Below the pieces are notes generated by a model. It saw only the letters and a list, made by a program, of their open reading frames with translations, ran no database searches and was not told where the DNA came from. A DNA stretch of 23,185 nt from Avisuccinivibrio_A sp964651505. Its GTDB lineage: Bacteria; Pseudomonadota; Gammaproteobacteria; Enterobacterales; Succinivibrionaceae. Location of the stretch: assembly GCA_964651505.1 (NCBI GenBank), contig CAZYXT010000026.1, forward strand, positions 1-23,185. The letters run 5' to 3'. Position 1 is the stretch's first letter, and the number at the start of each line of letters is the position of its first letter. The translations under genes and the position numbers were made by a program. Positions 15,907 to 23,135 of this stretch are shown piece by piece.

Positions 15907-17331
15907 ATGCGGGCACTGCGCAGTCATAACCAGTCTCACGGAGCATTGCTGCTGCTTTTGCCCCTGATCTTGCTTGCCATCAGCACCTTTATGCTCGACG
16001 AGAGGCTCTCTCCCTCTGTTGACCCGCAATTGAGATTCTTTATTCTGCTGTGCCTGCGCTTGTTCTTCCCCTGCTGTTTTGCCCTCTTGGCAGCCTTGAT
16101 TATCCCGCGCGCCATCAGCCTTTGGCAAATTTTCTGCGTGGCAAGCTCCTATTTGATCCTGCTTATCATTTTGGGCAAGGACGGCTCGGATTTTATCATT
16201 AACCCTTCCATCTGCGTGCTGTGCGCCATGTCTTCTTTGTGCGTGATAAGGTCGGCAAGCCCGGGAGGCGGGACAAGGCGCAGGGCCTTCAGGGTTATGG
16301 ACAATCTGCTGACCCTGGCTTTGCCCTATATCGTCATGATTGCCTCGTGGGTGATCCTCTCGCAGGTGCGCTCCTTTGTGCTGTACGTCTTTAACGATGC
16401 CTTTGCCCGCTCGCTTTTGTCCATGATCTTTGCCCCCATCTTCTTGTTTTTGCAAACCTTGGGCTTTCAGGACTGGGTAAGCCAGATTGCCGCGGTGCGC
16501 TATCAGAATGATTTGATCTCCCCTTTCATCAATGCCATTTATGTGACCAATTTGTTCTCGCTGCCTGCCATCATCCTGTGCCGCTCCTTTTTTACCGAAG
16601 GCGCCGAGCGCCTGTTTTTGACCATGCTGGCCATGACCGCCGTGCTCTCCTCCCCCGTGGGCACCTGCTTGTCTTTGATCTATTTGCTGCTCATCATCTT
16701 TTGGCCCGGGACTTTCTCGGGACTGCTTTTGTGCTCTCTTTGTTATTATTTGTGCTCCTACGCGATGAATGTGCCTGCTTTGACCTCCATCAGCAATTTG
16801 TACATGCCAGATTTGGATCTGGCCTTGAGCGCGCCATTTTTGTACTCCCCCTCCATCGTGTCCTTGGAGATCATCGCGGTGATCCTCCCCATTTTTTACA
16901 TCATCGTCATGATGTTCGTAAACCGCGAAAGCTTCGGGCGCACCACCCGCCGCAAGGATTTTGTCAAAATCGGCCTCAAAGCTGATGCCTTGAACAACCC
17001 CGATTTGCTGGTGATTGCCCTGTTGCGATCCTTGGGGGGCATCAGCAACCTTCGCAAGGTGCAGGCCGAGGACGGGGTGCTCAGGCTTACCATCGTCAAT
17101 CCCAATCCGGTCAGCGAAGCTTTCATCAATGCCCTGTGTCAAAAACGGGTGCACTACGATCGCAATAACCGCATCTTAACCTGCCACATCGGCGATCAAT
17201 ATCTGACCGTGGGCTTTAAGCTTGAGGGCCTGCTTAAAAACGAGTTTGGCCATGAGGCCAACGAACCCTGCGTGCCGCCAAGCTTCCATATTGTGCCCAT
17301 GCCGCATATTCACAAAAAAATGCAAGGATAA
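15907..17331 (+). CDS. PTS glucose-family EIIC-EIIB-like membrane protein lacking catalytic residues
   Basis: A 474-residue protein with about ten hydrophobic segments between residues 11 and 338, then a soluble domain (about 355-450). The order of features follows glucose-family PTS permeases: a FLQTLGFQDW stretch where EIIC has the GLHH region, a NLFSLPAIIL segment where EIIC has MFGLPAAAL, and a basic GRTTRRKD junction before an EIIB-like domain (LLRSLGGISNL, then VLRLTI, then GDQYLTVG). Both functional signatures are gone: the GITEPIE-type motif reads SSPVGT (248-253), and the ACITRLR phosphocysteine site reads AEDGVLR (387-393). So it probably neither transports by the PTS nor accepts phosphate. 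I start it at ATG 15907, with AAGGAC upstream. Its stop lies 3 bases before prmA. The family call rests on pattern alignment by eye; it could be another membrane protein family. Confidence 0.55.
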   Translation: MRALRSHNQSHGALLLLLPLILLAISTFMLDERLSPSVDPQLRFFILLCLRLFFPCCFALLAALIIPRAISLWQIFCVASSYLILLIILGKDGSDFIINPSICVLCAMSSLCVIRSASPGGGTRRRAFRVMDNLLTLALPYIVMIASWVILSQVRSFVLYVFNDAFARSLLSMIFAPIFLFLQTLGFQDWVSQIAAVRYQNDLISPFINAIYVTNLFSLPAIILCRSFFTEGAERLFLTMLAMTAVLSSPVGTCLSLIYLLLIIFWPGTFSGLLLCSLCYYLCSYAMNVPALTSISNLYMPDLDLALSAPFLYSPSIVSLEIIAVILPIFYIIVMMFVNRESFGRTTRRKDFVKIGLKADALNNPDLLVIALLRSLGGISNLRKVQAEDGVLRLTIVNPNPVSEAFINALCQKRVHYDRNNRILTCHIGDQYLTVGFKLEGLLKNEFGHEANEPCVPPSFHIVPMPHIHKKMQG

Positions 17332-17334
17332 ACC

Positions 17335-18213
17335 ATGAATGCCAACGATTATCTGCAAATCCGCCTGCTTTCAAACTCAACGCAGGCAGACCGCATCTCA
17401 GACCTGCTTGAAGCCCTGGGCGCCCTGGCCGTCACCTACACGGACGCAGAAGACAGCCCGATTTTGGAGCCCATGCCCGGGCAGATGAAACTGTGGCCTA
17501 AGGTGGTGGTCACGGGCCTTTTTGAAAAGGGCACCGAGGCTGAGCCAATCTTAAATGCCTTGCAGGGCGTCCTTGGCGACAACGTGCCGATGAGCTCTGA
17601 GGATTTGCCCGATCGCGACTGGATACGCGCCTGGATGGAAAGCTTCAAGCCCATCAAATGCGCCGATAATTTGTGGATCACCCCCTCTTGGTGCGAGGCC
17701 CCCGATCCCAAGGCCGTCAATGTGCTCTTGGACCCCGGGCTGGCCTTCGGCACGGGCACCCACCCAACCACTTTTTTGTGCCTGCAAAAGCTTGCATCTT
17801 TGGATCTTAAAGGGCAAACTCTCATCGATTACGGGTGCGGCTCGGGGATCTTGGCCGTGGCTGCCTTGAAGCTGGGGGCAAAGCGCGCCTATGGCGTGGA
17901 TATCGACCCGCAGGCGCTGATTGCCTCCTTGCAAAATGCCCGCCGCAACGAGGTCTCAGGCAGGCTGGTGCTCGCCTCAGTCCCCTATGCCTTCCCCGTC
18001 TGTCCCCTGGTGGTTGCCAATATCCTCGCAGGGCCCCTGGCACAGCTTGAGGGCAATATGGCCGCTTTGTGCCGAAAGGGAGGAACTTTGCTCTTGTCGG
18101 GGATCTTGGAAGAGCAGGCACCGCAGGTAATAGAAGCTTACGAGAAAGATTTTGCTTTTTTGGGGCAAAAGGTGCTCGATGAGTGGGTTTTGATGACTTT
18201 TACGCGCAAATAA
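17335..18213 (+). CDS. prmA: Ribosomal protein L11 methyltransferase PrmA
   Basis: PrmA uses S-adenosylmethionine to trimethylate several amino groups of ribosomal protein L11. The length of 292 matches E. coli (293). The interdomain signature GLAFGTGTHPTT is at 135-146 and the SAM-binding motif DYGCGSG at 165-171, with GVDID following at 187-191. The ATG lies 3 bases after the stop codon of the PTS-like gene and its AAGGAT ribosome binding site overlaps that stop, so the two are translated from one mRNA. In E. coli prmA sits next to panF and upstream of dusB-fis; neither is here. A promoter for the next gene and a terminator lie at its 3' end. Confidence 0.97.
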   Translation: MNANDYLQIRLLSNSTQADRISDLLEALGALAVTYTDAEDSPILEPMPGQMKLWPKVVVTGLFEKGTEAEPILNALQGVLGDNVPMSSEDLPDRDWIRAWMESFKPIKCADNLWITPSWCEAPDPKAVNVLLDPGLAFGTGTHPTTFLCLQKLASLDLKGQTLIDYGCGSGILAVAALKLGAKRAYGVDIDPQALIASLQNARRNEVSGRLVLASVPYAFPVCPLVVANILAGPLAQLEGNMAALCRKGGTLLLSGILEEQAPQVIEAYEKDFAFLGQKVLDEWVLMTFTRK

Positions 18214-18222
18214 GCCTATAAT
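18193..18222 (+). promoter_or_regulatory. Promoter of the brxD-brxHI unit
   Basis: A perfect TATAAT at 18217-18222 lies 18 bases after ATGACT (18193-18198, 4 of 6 matches to TTGACA). It overlaps the end of prmA. Transcription would start near 18229, just before the hairpin at 18233-18247, giving an 83-base leader to the ATG at 18312. Confidence 0.6.
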
Positions 18223-18232
18223 AGAGCGGTTT

Positions 18233-18253
18233 AGCCTCTTTGAGGCTGTTTTT
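18233..18253 (+). terminator. Terminator of the PTS-like/prmA operon
   Basis: AGCCTC (18233-18238), TTT loop, GAGGCT (18242-18247), then GTTTTTG. It lies 20 bases after the prmA stop. Transcripts coming from prmA should end here; transcripts starting at the promoter just upstream would carry the hairpin at their very 5' end, too early for normal termination. Confidence 0.65.
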
Positions 18254-18311
18254 GTTAAAAAGATCAGCTGAATCTGAACCGGCACCGGCCGAATTTATGA
18301 AAGGAGATATT

Positions 18312-19625
18312 ATGCCGAGCAAATTAAGGCCCAGAGAACGCTCTGCAATCATCCAATCCCTGCGGGCAGGAGTCACGCCGCGCGTGGGACTTGAACACAT
18401 TCAGGTAGGACGAGTCAAAGAAGTCGAGGCTTTAATTAAAGATCTGGAACGGATCTGCGGCGGCGGCAGCGCATTTCGCCTCATCATCGGCCAGTTTGGC
18501 GCCGGCAAAAGCTTTTTCTTGCAGCTTATCCGCTACATTGCCCTGGAAAAAGGCCTGGTGGTCATGAATGCCGATCTGTCCCCCGATCGCAGGCTCTTCA
18601 GCACGGGCGGCCAGGCACGCAGCCTCTACCAGGAATTGGCGCGCAATATCTCCACCCGCGCCCACCCCGAAGGCAATGCGATGGTGCCCATCGTCGAAAA
18701 ATTCATCACCCAACAGCGCGCCATTGCCGACCAAAACGGCGAGGATGTCGAAGAGGTCATCAAGCGCAGCCTGAGCTCTTTGAGCGAGCTGGTCGGAGGG
18801 TACGACTTTGCAAGAGTCATCGGCATCTATTGGAAAGCCTACAGCTCAGACAGCGATGAGCTCAAACAGGCTGCGGTGCGCTATTTGCGCGGCGAATACT
18901 CGACTAAGACCGAGGCGCGCAAGGATCTGGATATCCGCACCATTGTCGAGGACAAAACCGTCTATGACCATTTGAAGCTGATGTCCCGTTTTGTGTGCCT
19001 GGCAGGCTACAAGGGACTTTTGGTCAACCTTGACGAAATGGTCAACCTTTACAAGCTGCCCTCAAGCCGCGCCCGTTCGTCCAATTACGAGCAGATCTTG
19101 CGCATCCTGAACGACTGCCTGCAAGGCAGCGCCGAGAACATCGGCTTTTTGATGGGCGGCACCCTCGAATTCCTCGAAGACCAAAGAAAAGGCCTGTACA
19201 GCTATGAGGCCTTAAGATCGCGTCTTGCCCAAAACTCCTTTGCCGACATTGCCAAGGTGGTCGACTATGACGGCCCGGTCTTAAAGCTTGACAACCTCAC
19301 CCCCGAGGAGCTGTATGTGCTGCTGGTCAACATCCGCGCCGTGTTTGCCAACAAAGACCAAGACAAATACCTGGTGCCCGATGAAGCCCTGACGGCCTTC
19401 TTGAAACACTGCTCGCAAAACATCGGCGAGGCCTACTTTAAGACCCCGCGCAACACCATCAAGGCCTTTGTGGATCTTTTGTCGGTTTTGGAACAAAACC
19501 CCGAAATAAAATGGGAAGATCTCATCGGCAAGGTCAGCTTGGAAAAAGAATTCGAGCCAAAGACCGCTGACGAAACCCACGAGCCTGAAGATGACGAGGA
19601 TGCCCTCTCAAGCTTCACCTTGTAA
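18312..19625 (+). CDS. brxD: BrxD-like P-loop ATPase (BREX ATP-binding / DUF2791 family)
   Basis: An AAA-like ATPase of the family found as BrxD in type 2 BREX phage defence, where its exact job is unknown; it is expected to work with the helicase encoded 2 bases downstream. The start at ATG 18312 (437 residues) is set by AAGGAG 5 bases upstream. A conserved lead-in RSAIIQSLRAGVTP (10-23) precedes the Walker A motif GQFGAGKS at 60-67. Walker B is LLVNLDEM (236-243), with D241 and E242 as likely catalytic acids, and FLMGGT (279-284) resembles a sensor 1 strand. The protein ends in an acidic stretch (from about 412) closing with SSFTL. Codon use is like that of its neighbours. No other BREX gene is present. 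The symbol is used for the family and does not imply a BREX system. Confidence 0.82.
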   Translation: MPSKLRPRERSAIIQSLRAGVTPRVGLEHIQVGRVKEVEALIKDLERICGGGSAFRLIIGQFGAGKSFFLQLIRYIALEKGLVVMNADLSPDRRLFSTGGQARSLYQELARNISTRAHPEGNAMVPIVEKFITQQRAIADQNGEDVEEVIKRSLSSLSELVGGYDFARVIGIYWKAYSSDSDELKQAAVRYLRGEYSTKTEARKDLDIRTIVEDKTVYDHLKLMSRFVCLAGYKGLLVNLDEMVNLYKLPSSRARSSNYEQILRILNDCLQGSAENIGFLMGGTLEFLEDQRKGLYSYEALRSRLAQNSFADIAKVVDYDGPVLKLDNLTPEELYVLLVNIRAVFANKDQDKYLVPDEALTAFLKHCSQNIGEAYFKTPRNTIKAFVDLLSVLEQNPEIKWEDLIGKVSLEKEFEPKTADETHEPEDDEDALSSFTL

Positions 19626-19627
19626 AG

Positions 19628-21880
19628 ATGACAGATAAAGACAATCCTTTTTACAAACTTGACCCGCGCCTGCAGCGCTGGGTCGCCAAACGAGGCTGGC
19701 ACGATCTCAATTTATTGCAAAAAAACGCCATCGGGCCGATCCTGGCGCACCGCCGGGATCTCATCCTCAGCGCCGCCACGGCAGGAGGCAAAACCGAAGC
19801 GGCCTTTTTGCCGGCCCTGACCTATGTGGCAGGCCGCAAAATTGACAAACAGAGCGTGCGGATCCTCTATATCAGCCCCTTAAAAGCCTTAATCAACGAT
19901 CAGTACCGCAGGCTTGAGGAAATCGGCGACGAGATCGGGCTTGACATCACTCCCTGGCACGGGGACATCTCAAGCTCGCGCAAGCAAAAGCTCTTCAAGT
20001 ATCCGCGCGGCGTGATCCTGATGACCCCCGAGTCCATGGAATCAATGCTCATGAACCATCTGACCTTTGTCAGAACGGGCCTCATGGAGCTTGATTACAT
20101 CATCATCGACGAGTTTCATGCCTTCATCGGCACCGAGCGCGGCGAGCAGCTGCAATCTTTGATAGCAAGGGTCGAGCAGGCAGTCGGCAAAAGGATCGTC
20201 ATCATTGCCCTGTCGGCCACCTTCTCGCAATTTGACGAGGTGGCAAAATGCGTAAGACCCCATGATCCCGGGCAGGTTTTGTGCGTAAGCGGGGACGATC
20301 TTTCCGGGCACACCTTGTCATTGAAGATCCACGCCTACAATCTGACCCTCAACGATCTCAATGAAGAGCGCAAGCACACCGAAGAAGAGGCCGCCCACAA
20401 AGATGATCACAAGCTGACCCTCGAAGAGTACGAGAGGTACTATGCGGGGGCCTTTAAGATCAGCAAAGATATCTACAGGCAGATGCGCGGCAAGGTCAAT
20501 TTGGTGTTTGCCGACTCGCGCCCTGCCATCGAAGTTGTGGCCAACATCTTAGGCACGCTCTCCGAGCACTACCATGTGCCCAACGAGTTTTTTCCCCATC
20601 ACGGCTCTTTGGCCAAAGACTTAAGGCAGGATTTGGAAAAAAGGCTGATTGACGGCTTGTTGCCCACCACCGCCGTGTGCACCTCCACCTTGGAATTGGG
20701 CATCGACATTGCCGATGTCAATACGGTGGGTCAGATCCATGCTCCCTGGTCGGTGGCCTCCTTAAGACAAAGATTGGGCCGCTCCGGGCGCAGAGACGGC
20801 AGGGCCGTGCTGCGCATCTATTCGACCGCCGTGGAAGACAGCGGCTCCCCCTATTATAAGCTGTGCGAAGATCTGGTGGGCAGCATTGCCTCGGTGGAGC
20901 TGTTGCGCAAGCGCTGGTACGAACCGCCGCAAAACCGCCTGGGGCTCTCCACCTTAATTCAGCAGACTTTGTCCATGGTAGCCTCGGTGCCCAACGTCAA
21001 CGCCAAGGTGCTTTACACCCAATTGTGCTCAAAGGGTCCCTTCTCCAATGTCTCGGTCAAGCTGTATTTGGACATTCTGCGCTCCTTGGGGCGCAGAGAC
21101 TACATAGTGCAACTGGGAGACGGCACTTTGACCTTGGGCCTTGTAGGCGAGAGGCTGATCTCCAAGTACGATTTTTACTCGGCCTTCACCACGATCCCCG
21201 AGTTTCGGGTCATCTACAACACCCAGGTCATCGGTTGCACCCCCTTCGTGGGCGCCGCCACCCGCAGGCGCAATTTCCTGTTTGCAGGCAAAGCATGGGA
21301 AATTGAAGACATCGACTTTTCCCGCAGGGTGATCACGGTCAGGCGCTATAACGAAAAGACCACCCCTTTGCCCGGGCCTGCTGCAGAGCGAAATGTGCAC
21401 GAGACCATCCGCAAGACCATGTTTGAAATCTACAAAGGAGAAGACGTTCCGCCCTACCTTAACGAGACGGCGCGCGAGCAGCTTCAATGGGCCCGCCAAA
21501 ACTTTTACAAATACGGATTGGACAAGCACTCTATGGTGGAGGTCGCCAACGGCATAGCCTTGTTCCCCTGGGGCAGCAACAATGTGCTGCGCACCTTAAA
21601 ACTCTTGTTTGAAGGCGAGAACCTCAAGGCCGACATTGAAGGGTGCCACCTTGAAATCGGCTACTGCTCCCCCTCATCCTTGGGCATTGCCGCAGCCTCC
21701 ATTCTCTCCAAAGCCGATTACATCACCGCCCACACCCTGCTCAAAGGCTGCGCGGTCGATCTTGAAAAGTTCATGCAGTGCGTGGATCAGGATCTTCAGG
21801 AGATCAACTATTTTGCCAATCAGTGCGATCTTAAAGGGGCGCTCTCCTTCATCAAAAACATGATAAAAGACTGCAAATAA
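19628..21880 (+). CDS. brxHI: BrxHI-like (Lhr-type) superfamily 2 DEAD/DEAH helicase
   Basis: A 750-residue SF2 helicase of the Lhr-like type seen as BrxHI in type 2 BREX. All core motifs are intact: a Q-motif glutamine (Q31), Walker A ATAGGKTE (50-57), YISPLKAL (81-88), TPESMES (133-139), Walker B DEFH (161-164), motif III SAT (196-198), LVFADSR (292-298), HHGSLAK (324-330), STLELGIDI (353-361) and motif VI QRLGRSGRR (381-389). A winged-helix region and an accessory C-terminal domain fill the rest; the long C-terminal extension of full-length Lhr is absent. An insert rich in charged residues (about 245-270) separates the two RecA domains. The ATG is 2 bases after the brxD stop with no good ribosome binding site, so translation depends on brxD. 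It probably unwinds or translocates on DNA, with BrxD as regulator or loader. Confidence 0.87.
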   Translation: MTDKDNPFYKLDPRLQRWVAKRGWHDLNLLQKNAIGPILAHRRDLILSAATAGGKTEAAFLPALTYVAGRKIDKQSVRILYISPLKALINDQYRRLEEIGDEIGLDITPWHGDISSSRKQKLFKYPRGVILMTPESMESMLMNHLTFVRTGLMELDYIIIDEFHAFIGTERGEQLQSLIARVEQAVGKRIVIIALSATFSQFDEVAKCVRPHDPGQVLCVSGDDLSGHTLSLKIHAYNLTLNDLNEERKHTEEEAAHKDDHKLTLEEYERYYAGAFKISKDIYRQMRGKVNLVFADSRPAIEVVANILGTLSEHYHVPNEFFPHHGSLAKDLRQDLEKRLIDGLLPTTAVCTSTLELGIDIADVNTVGQIHAPWSVASLRQRLGRSGRRDGRAVLRIYSTAVEDSGSPYYKLCEDLVGSIASVELLRKRWYEPPQNRLGLSTLIQQTLSMVASVPNVNAKVLYTQLCSKGPFSNVSVKLYLDILRSLGRRDYIVQLGDGTLTLGLVGERLISKYDFYSAFTTIPEFRVIYNTQVIGCTPFVGAATRRRNFLFAGKAWEIEDIDFSRRVITVRRYNEKTTPLPGPAAERNVHETIRKTMFEIYKGEDVPPYLNETAREQLQWARQNFYKYGLDKHSMVEVANGIALFPWGSNNVLRTLKLLFEGENLKADIEGCHLEIGYCSPSSLGIAAASILSKADYITAHTLLKGCAVDLEKFMQCVDQDLQEINYFANQCDLKGALSFIKNMIKDCK

Positions 21881-21882
21881 TG

Positions 21883-21915
21883 CTAAAAGCCGCCTAGGGG
21901 CGGCTTTTAGTTTTT
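21883..21915 (+). terminator. Strong terminator closing the brxD-brxHI unit
   Basis: CTAAAAGCCGCC (21883-21894) pairs perfectly over 12 bases with GGCGGCTTTTAG (21899-21910) around a TAGG loop, followed by TTTTTAT. It starts 2 bases after the helicase stop codon and faces the convergent oxidoreductase gene, whose stop is 19 bases further on. It proves that the two-gene unit ends here. Confidence 0.95.
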
Positions 21916-21933
21916 ATAAGGCACTTTGAGGGC

Positions 21934-23013
21934 CTAAAAGTTCATGGCAAATTTTTGCAGGAACGGCACCTCAAGATTTTGCTCTTTTAAATCGGCCGCA
22001 GCCCGGTAAGGGAAGAAAGGATCGGATAAAGCCTTGCGGCCGATGTCGATGACATCGCAGGCGCCAAGCTGCAAGGCAGTTTCGGCCTGATAGGCATTTT
22101 GGATGAGCCCCACGCCAAAGACGGCCATCTTGGTTTGGGCTTTGACCTTGGCGGCAAAGGGCAGCTGGTACCCGGGGGAGATGGGGATTGGCACGCTTAC
22201 AAGTCCGCCCGTGGAGACGTCCGCAAAGGAGAGGTTATAGGCCTCGCACAATTTGATGATGGCCGTGATGTCCTCATCGGAAAGGCCGCCATCGGCCCAA
22301 TCGGTATAGCTTAAGCGGATCCCAAGCTCGCAGGACGTGCCGATGCTCTTGCGCACCGCCTCCAAGATCTCCTTTAAAAAGCGCAGACGGTTTTCAAGGC
22401 TGCCGCCATACTCGTCGGTGCGGGTGTTGGAAAGGGGCGATAAAAACTGATGGATTAAAAAGCCGTGAGCCCCGTGCAGCATGATGCCGTCCACCCCTGC
22501 ATCAACGGCGCGCGTGGAGGCTTGTGCAAAAGAGTCGACAATCTGCCCTATCTCATCTTTGTTCAATGCATGCGGCACAGGAAAACCGCGCCCCAAGGAG
22601 GCGATGGGACTGGGGGCAACGATGTTCCACCCTCCCGCCTCAGGCTTTGCATAATGATCGCGCGCAGGATCGCAGCTTGCCTTGCGGCCTGCGTGATTTA
22701 ATTGCACCAGCACCTTGCATGAGCTGTCGGCCTGCTTCATGGCATCAACAAGAGCCTTAAAGCCTGCTTGGCACTCATCGTTCCACAGTCCCAGGCAAAA
22801 AGGCGAGATCCTCCCCTCGGGCACCACCCCGACAGCCTCGATGGTAACGGCGCCAAAGCCGCCGCGGGCCAATGTCGAGTAGTGGTTACGGTGGTTTTGA
22901 TTGGCAACCCCGTCGCGCTTGGCAGTCTGCCAGGTGCACATGGGAGGGACATGCAGGCGGTTTTTGAAAGTCAAAGAGCCTGCCTCAAGTTTGGTAAACA
23001 GTTTTGTTTGCAT
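21934..23013 (-). CDS. NADH:flavin oxidoreductase, YqjM-type old yellow enzyme
   Basis: An FMN-dependent ene-reductase that reduces activated C=C bonds of enones and related electrophiles with NAD(P)H. The length of 359 is close to B. subtilis YqjM (338). The YqjM-subclass cysteine is C26 (PPMC), the substrate-binding histidine pair is H180 and H183 (LHGAHGFL), QLNHAGRKA lies at 104-112, and LSPLSNTRTDEYGG is almost the textbook family stretch. The C-terminal IGRKALSDPFF segment binds the FMN phosphate. The ATG at 23013 has GAGGAA 5 bases upstream. It is a single gene, convergent with the helicase, and sits downstream of an rRNA operon on the same strand. Physiological substrate unknown; detoxification is the usual guess. 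Confidence 0.92.
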   Translation of the reverse strand: MQTKLFTKLEAGSLTFKNRLHVPPMCTWQTAKRDGVANQNHRNHYSTLARGGFGAVTIEAVGVVPEGRISPFCLGLWNDECQAGFKALVDAMKQADSSCKVLVQLNHAGRKASCDPARDHYAKPEAGGWNIVAPSPIASLGRGFPVPHALNKDEIGQIVDSFAQASTRAVDAGVDGIMLHGAHGFLIHQFLSPLSNTRTDEYGGSLENRLRFLKEILEAVRKSIGTSCELGIRLSYTDWADGGLSDEDITAIIKLCEAYNLSFADVSTGGLVSVPIPISPGYQLPFAAKVKAQTKMAVFGVGLIQNAYQAETALQLGACDVIDIGRKALSDPFFPYRAAADLKEQNLEVPFLQKFAMNF

Positions 23014-23039
23014 GGTATTCCTCGTAACTTTACGGCTCT

Positions 23040-23045
23040 ATTATG
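23040..23045 (-). promoter_or_regulatory. Candidate -10 box of the oxidoreductase gene
   Basis: On the minus strand CATAAT followed by AGAGC lies 27 bases before the start codon, between it and the rRNA operon terminator. I see no good -35 box at 17 bases. The context CATAATAGAGC is very like TATAATAGAGC at the brxD promoter. Confidence 0.4.
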
Positions 23046-23090
23046 GCACAAGTTGCAAGGAGCAATTTTATCGGCAATCAGGCAACGCCA

Positions 23091-23124
23091 AAAACGCAAA
23101 ACCGCAGAGTTTTTGCTCTGCGGT
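23091..23124 (-). terminator. Terminator of the rRNA operon
   Basis: On the minus strand ACCGCAGAG (23124-23116) pairs perfectly with CTCTGCGGT (23109-23101) around a CAAAAA loop, followed by TTTGCGTTTT. It begins 11 bases after the end of the 5S rRNA gene, as expected for the end of an rRNA operon. Confidence 0.93.
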
Positions 23125-23135
23125 CTCTTGAAAGG

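Noticed and set aside
15868..17154. 428-residue open frame antisense to the PTS-like gene
   Set aside because: It is rich in Gln, His, Gly and Asp, typical of the shadow of a hydrophobic gene; it has no domain signature, and the plus-strand frame gives a coherent membrane protein.
18240..18311. Upstream start for the BrxD-like protein
   Set aside because: Starts at 18240 and 18297 lack a ribosome binding site and the first lies in the terminator hairpin; ATG 18312 has AAGGAG at ideal spacing.
18193..21915. A full BREX system or a classic defence island
   Set aside because: No PglX methylase, PglZ phosphatase, BrxC/PglY, BrxA/BrxB, integrase or transposase gene is found on either side; neighbours are housekeeping genes.
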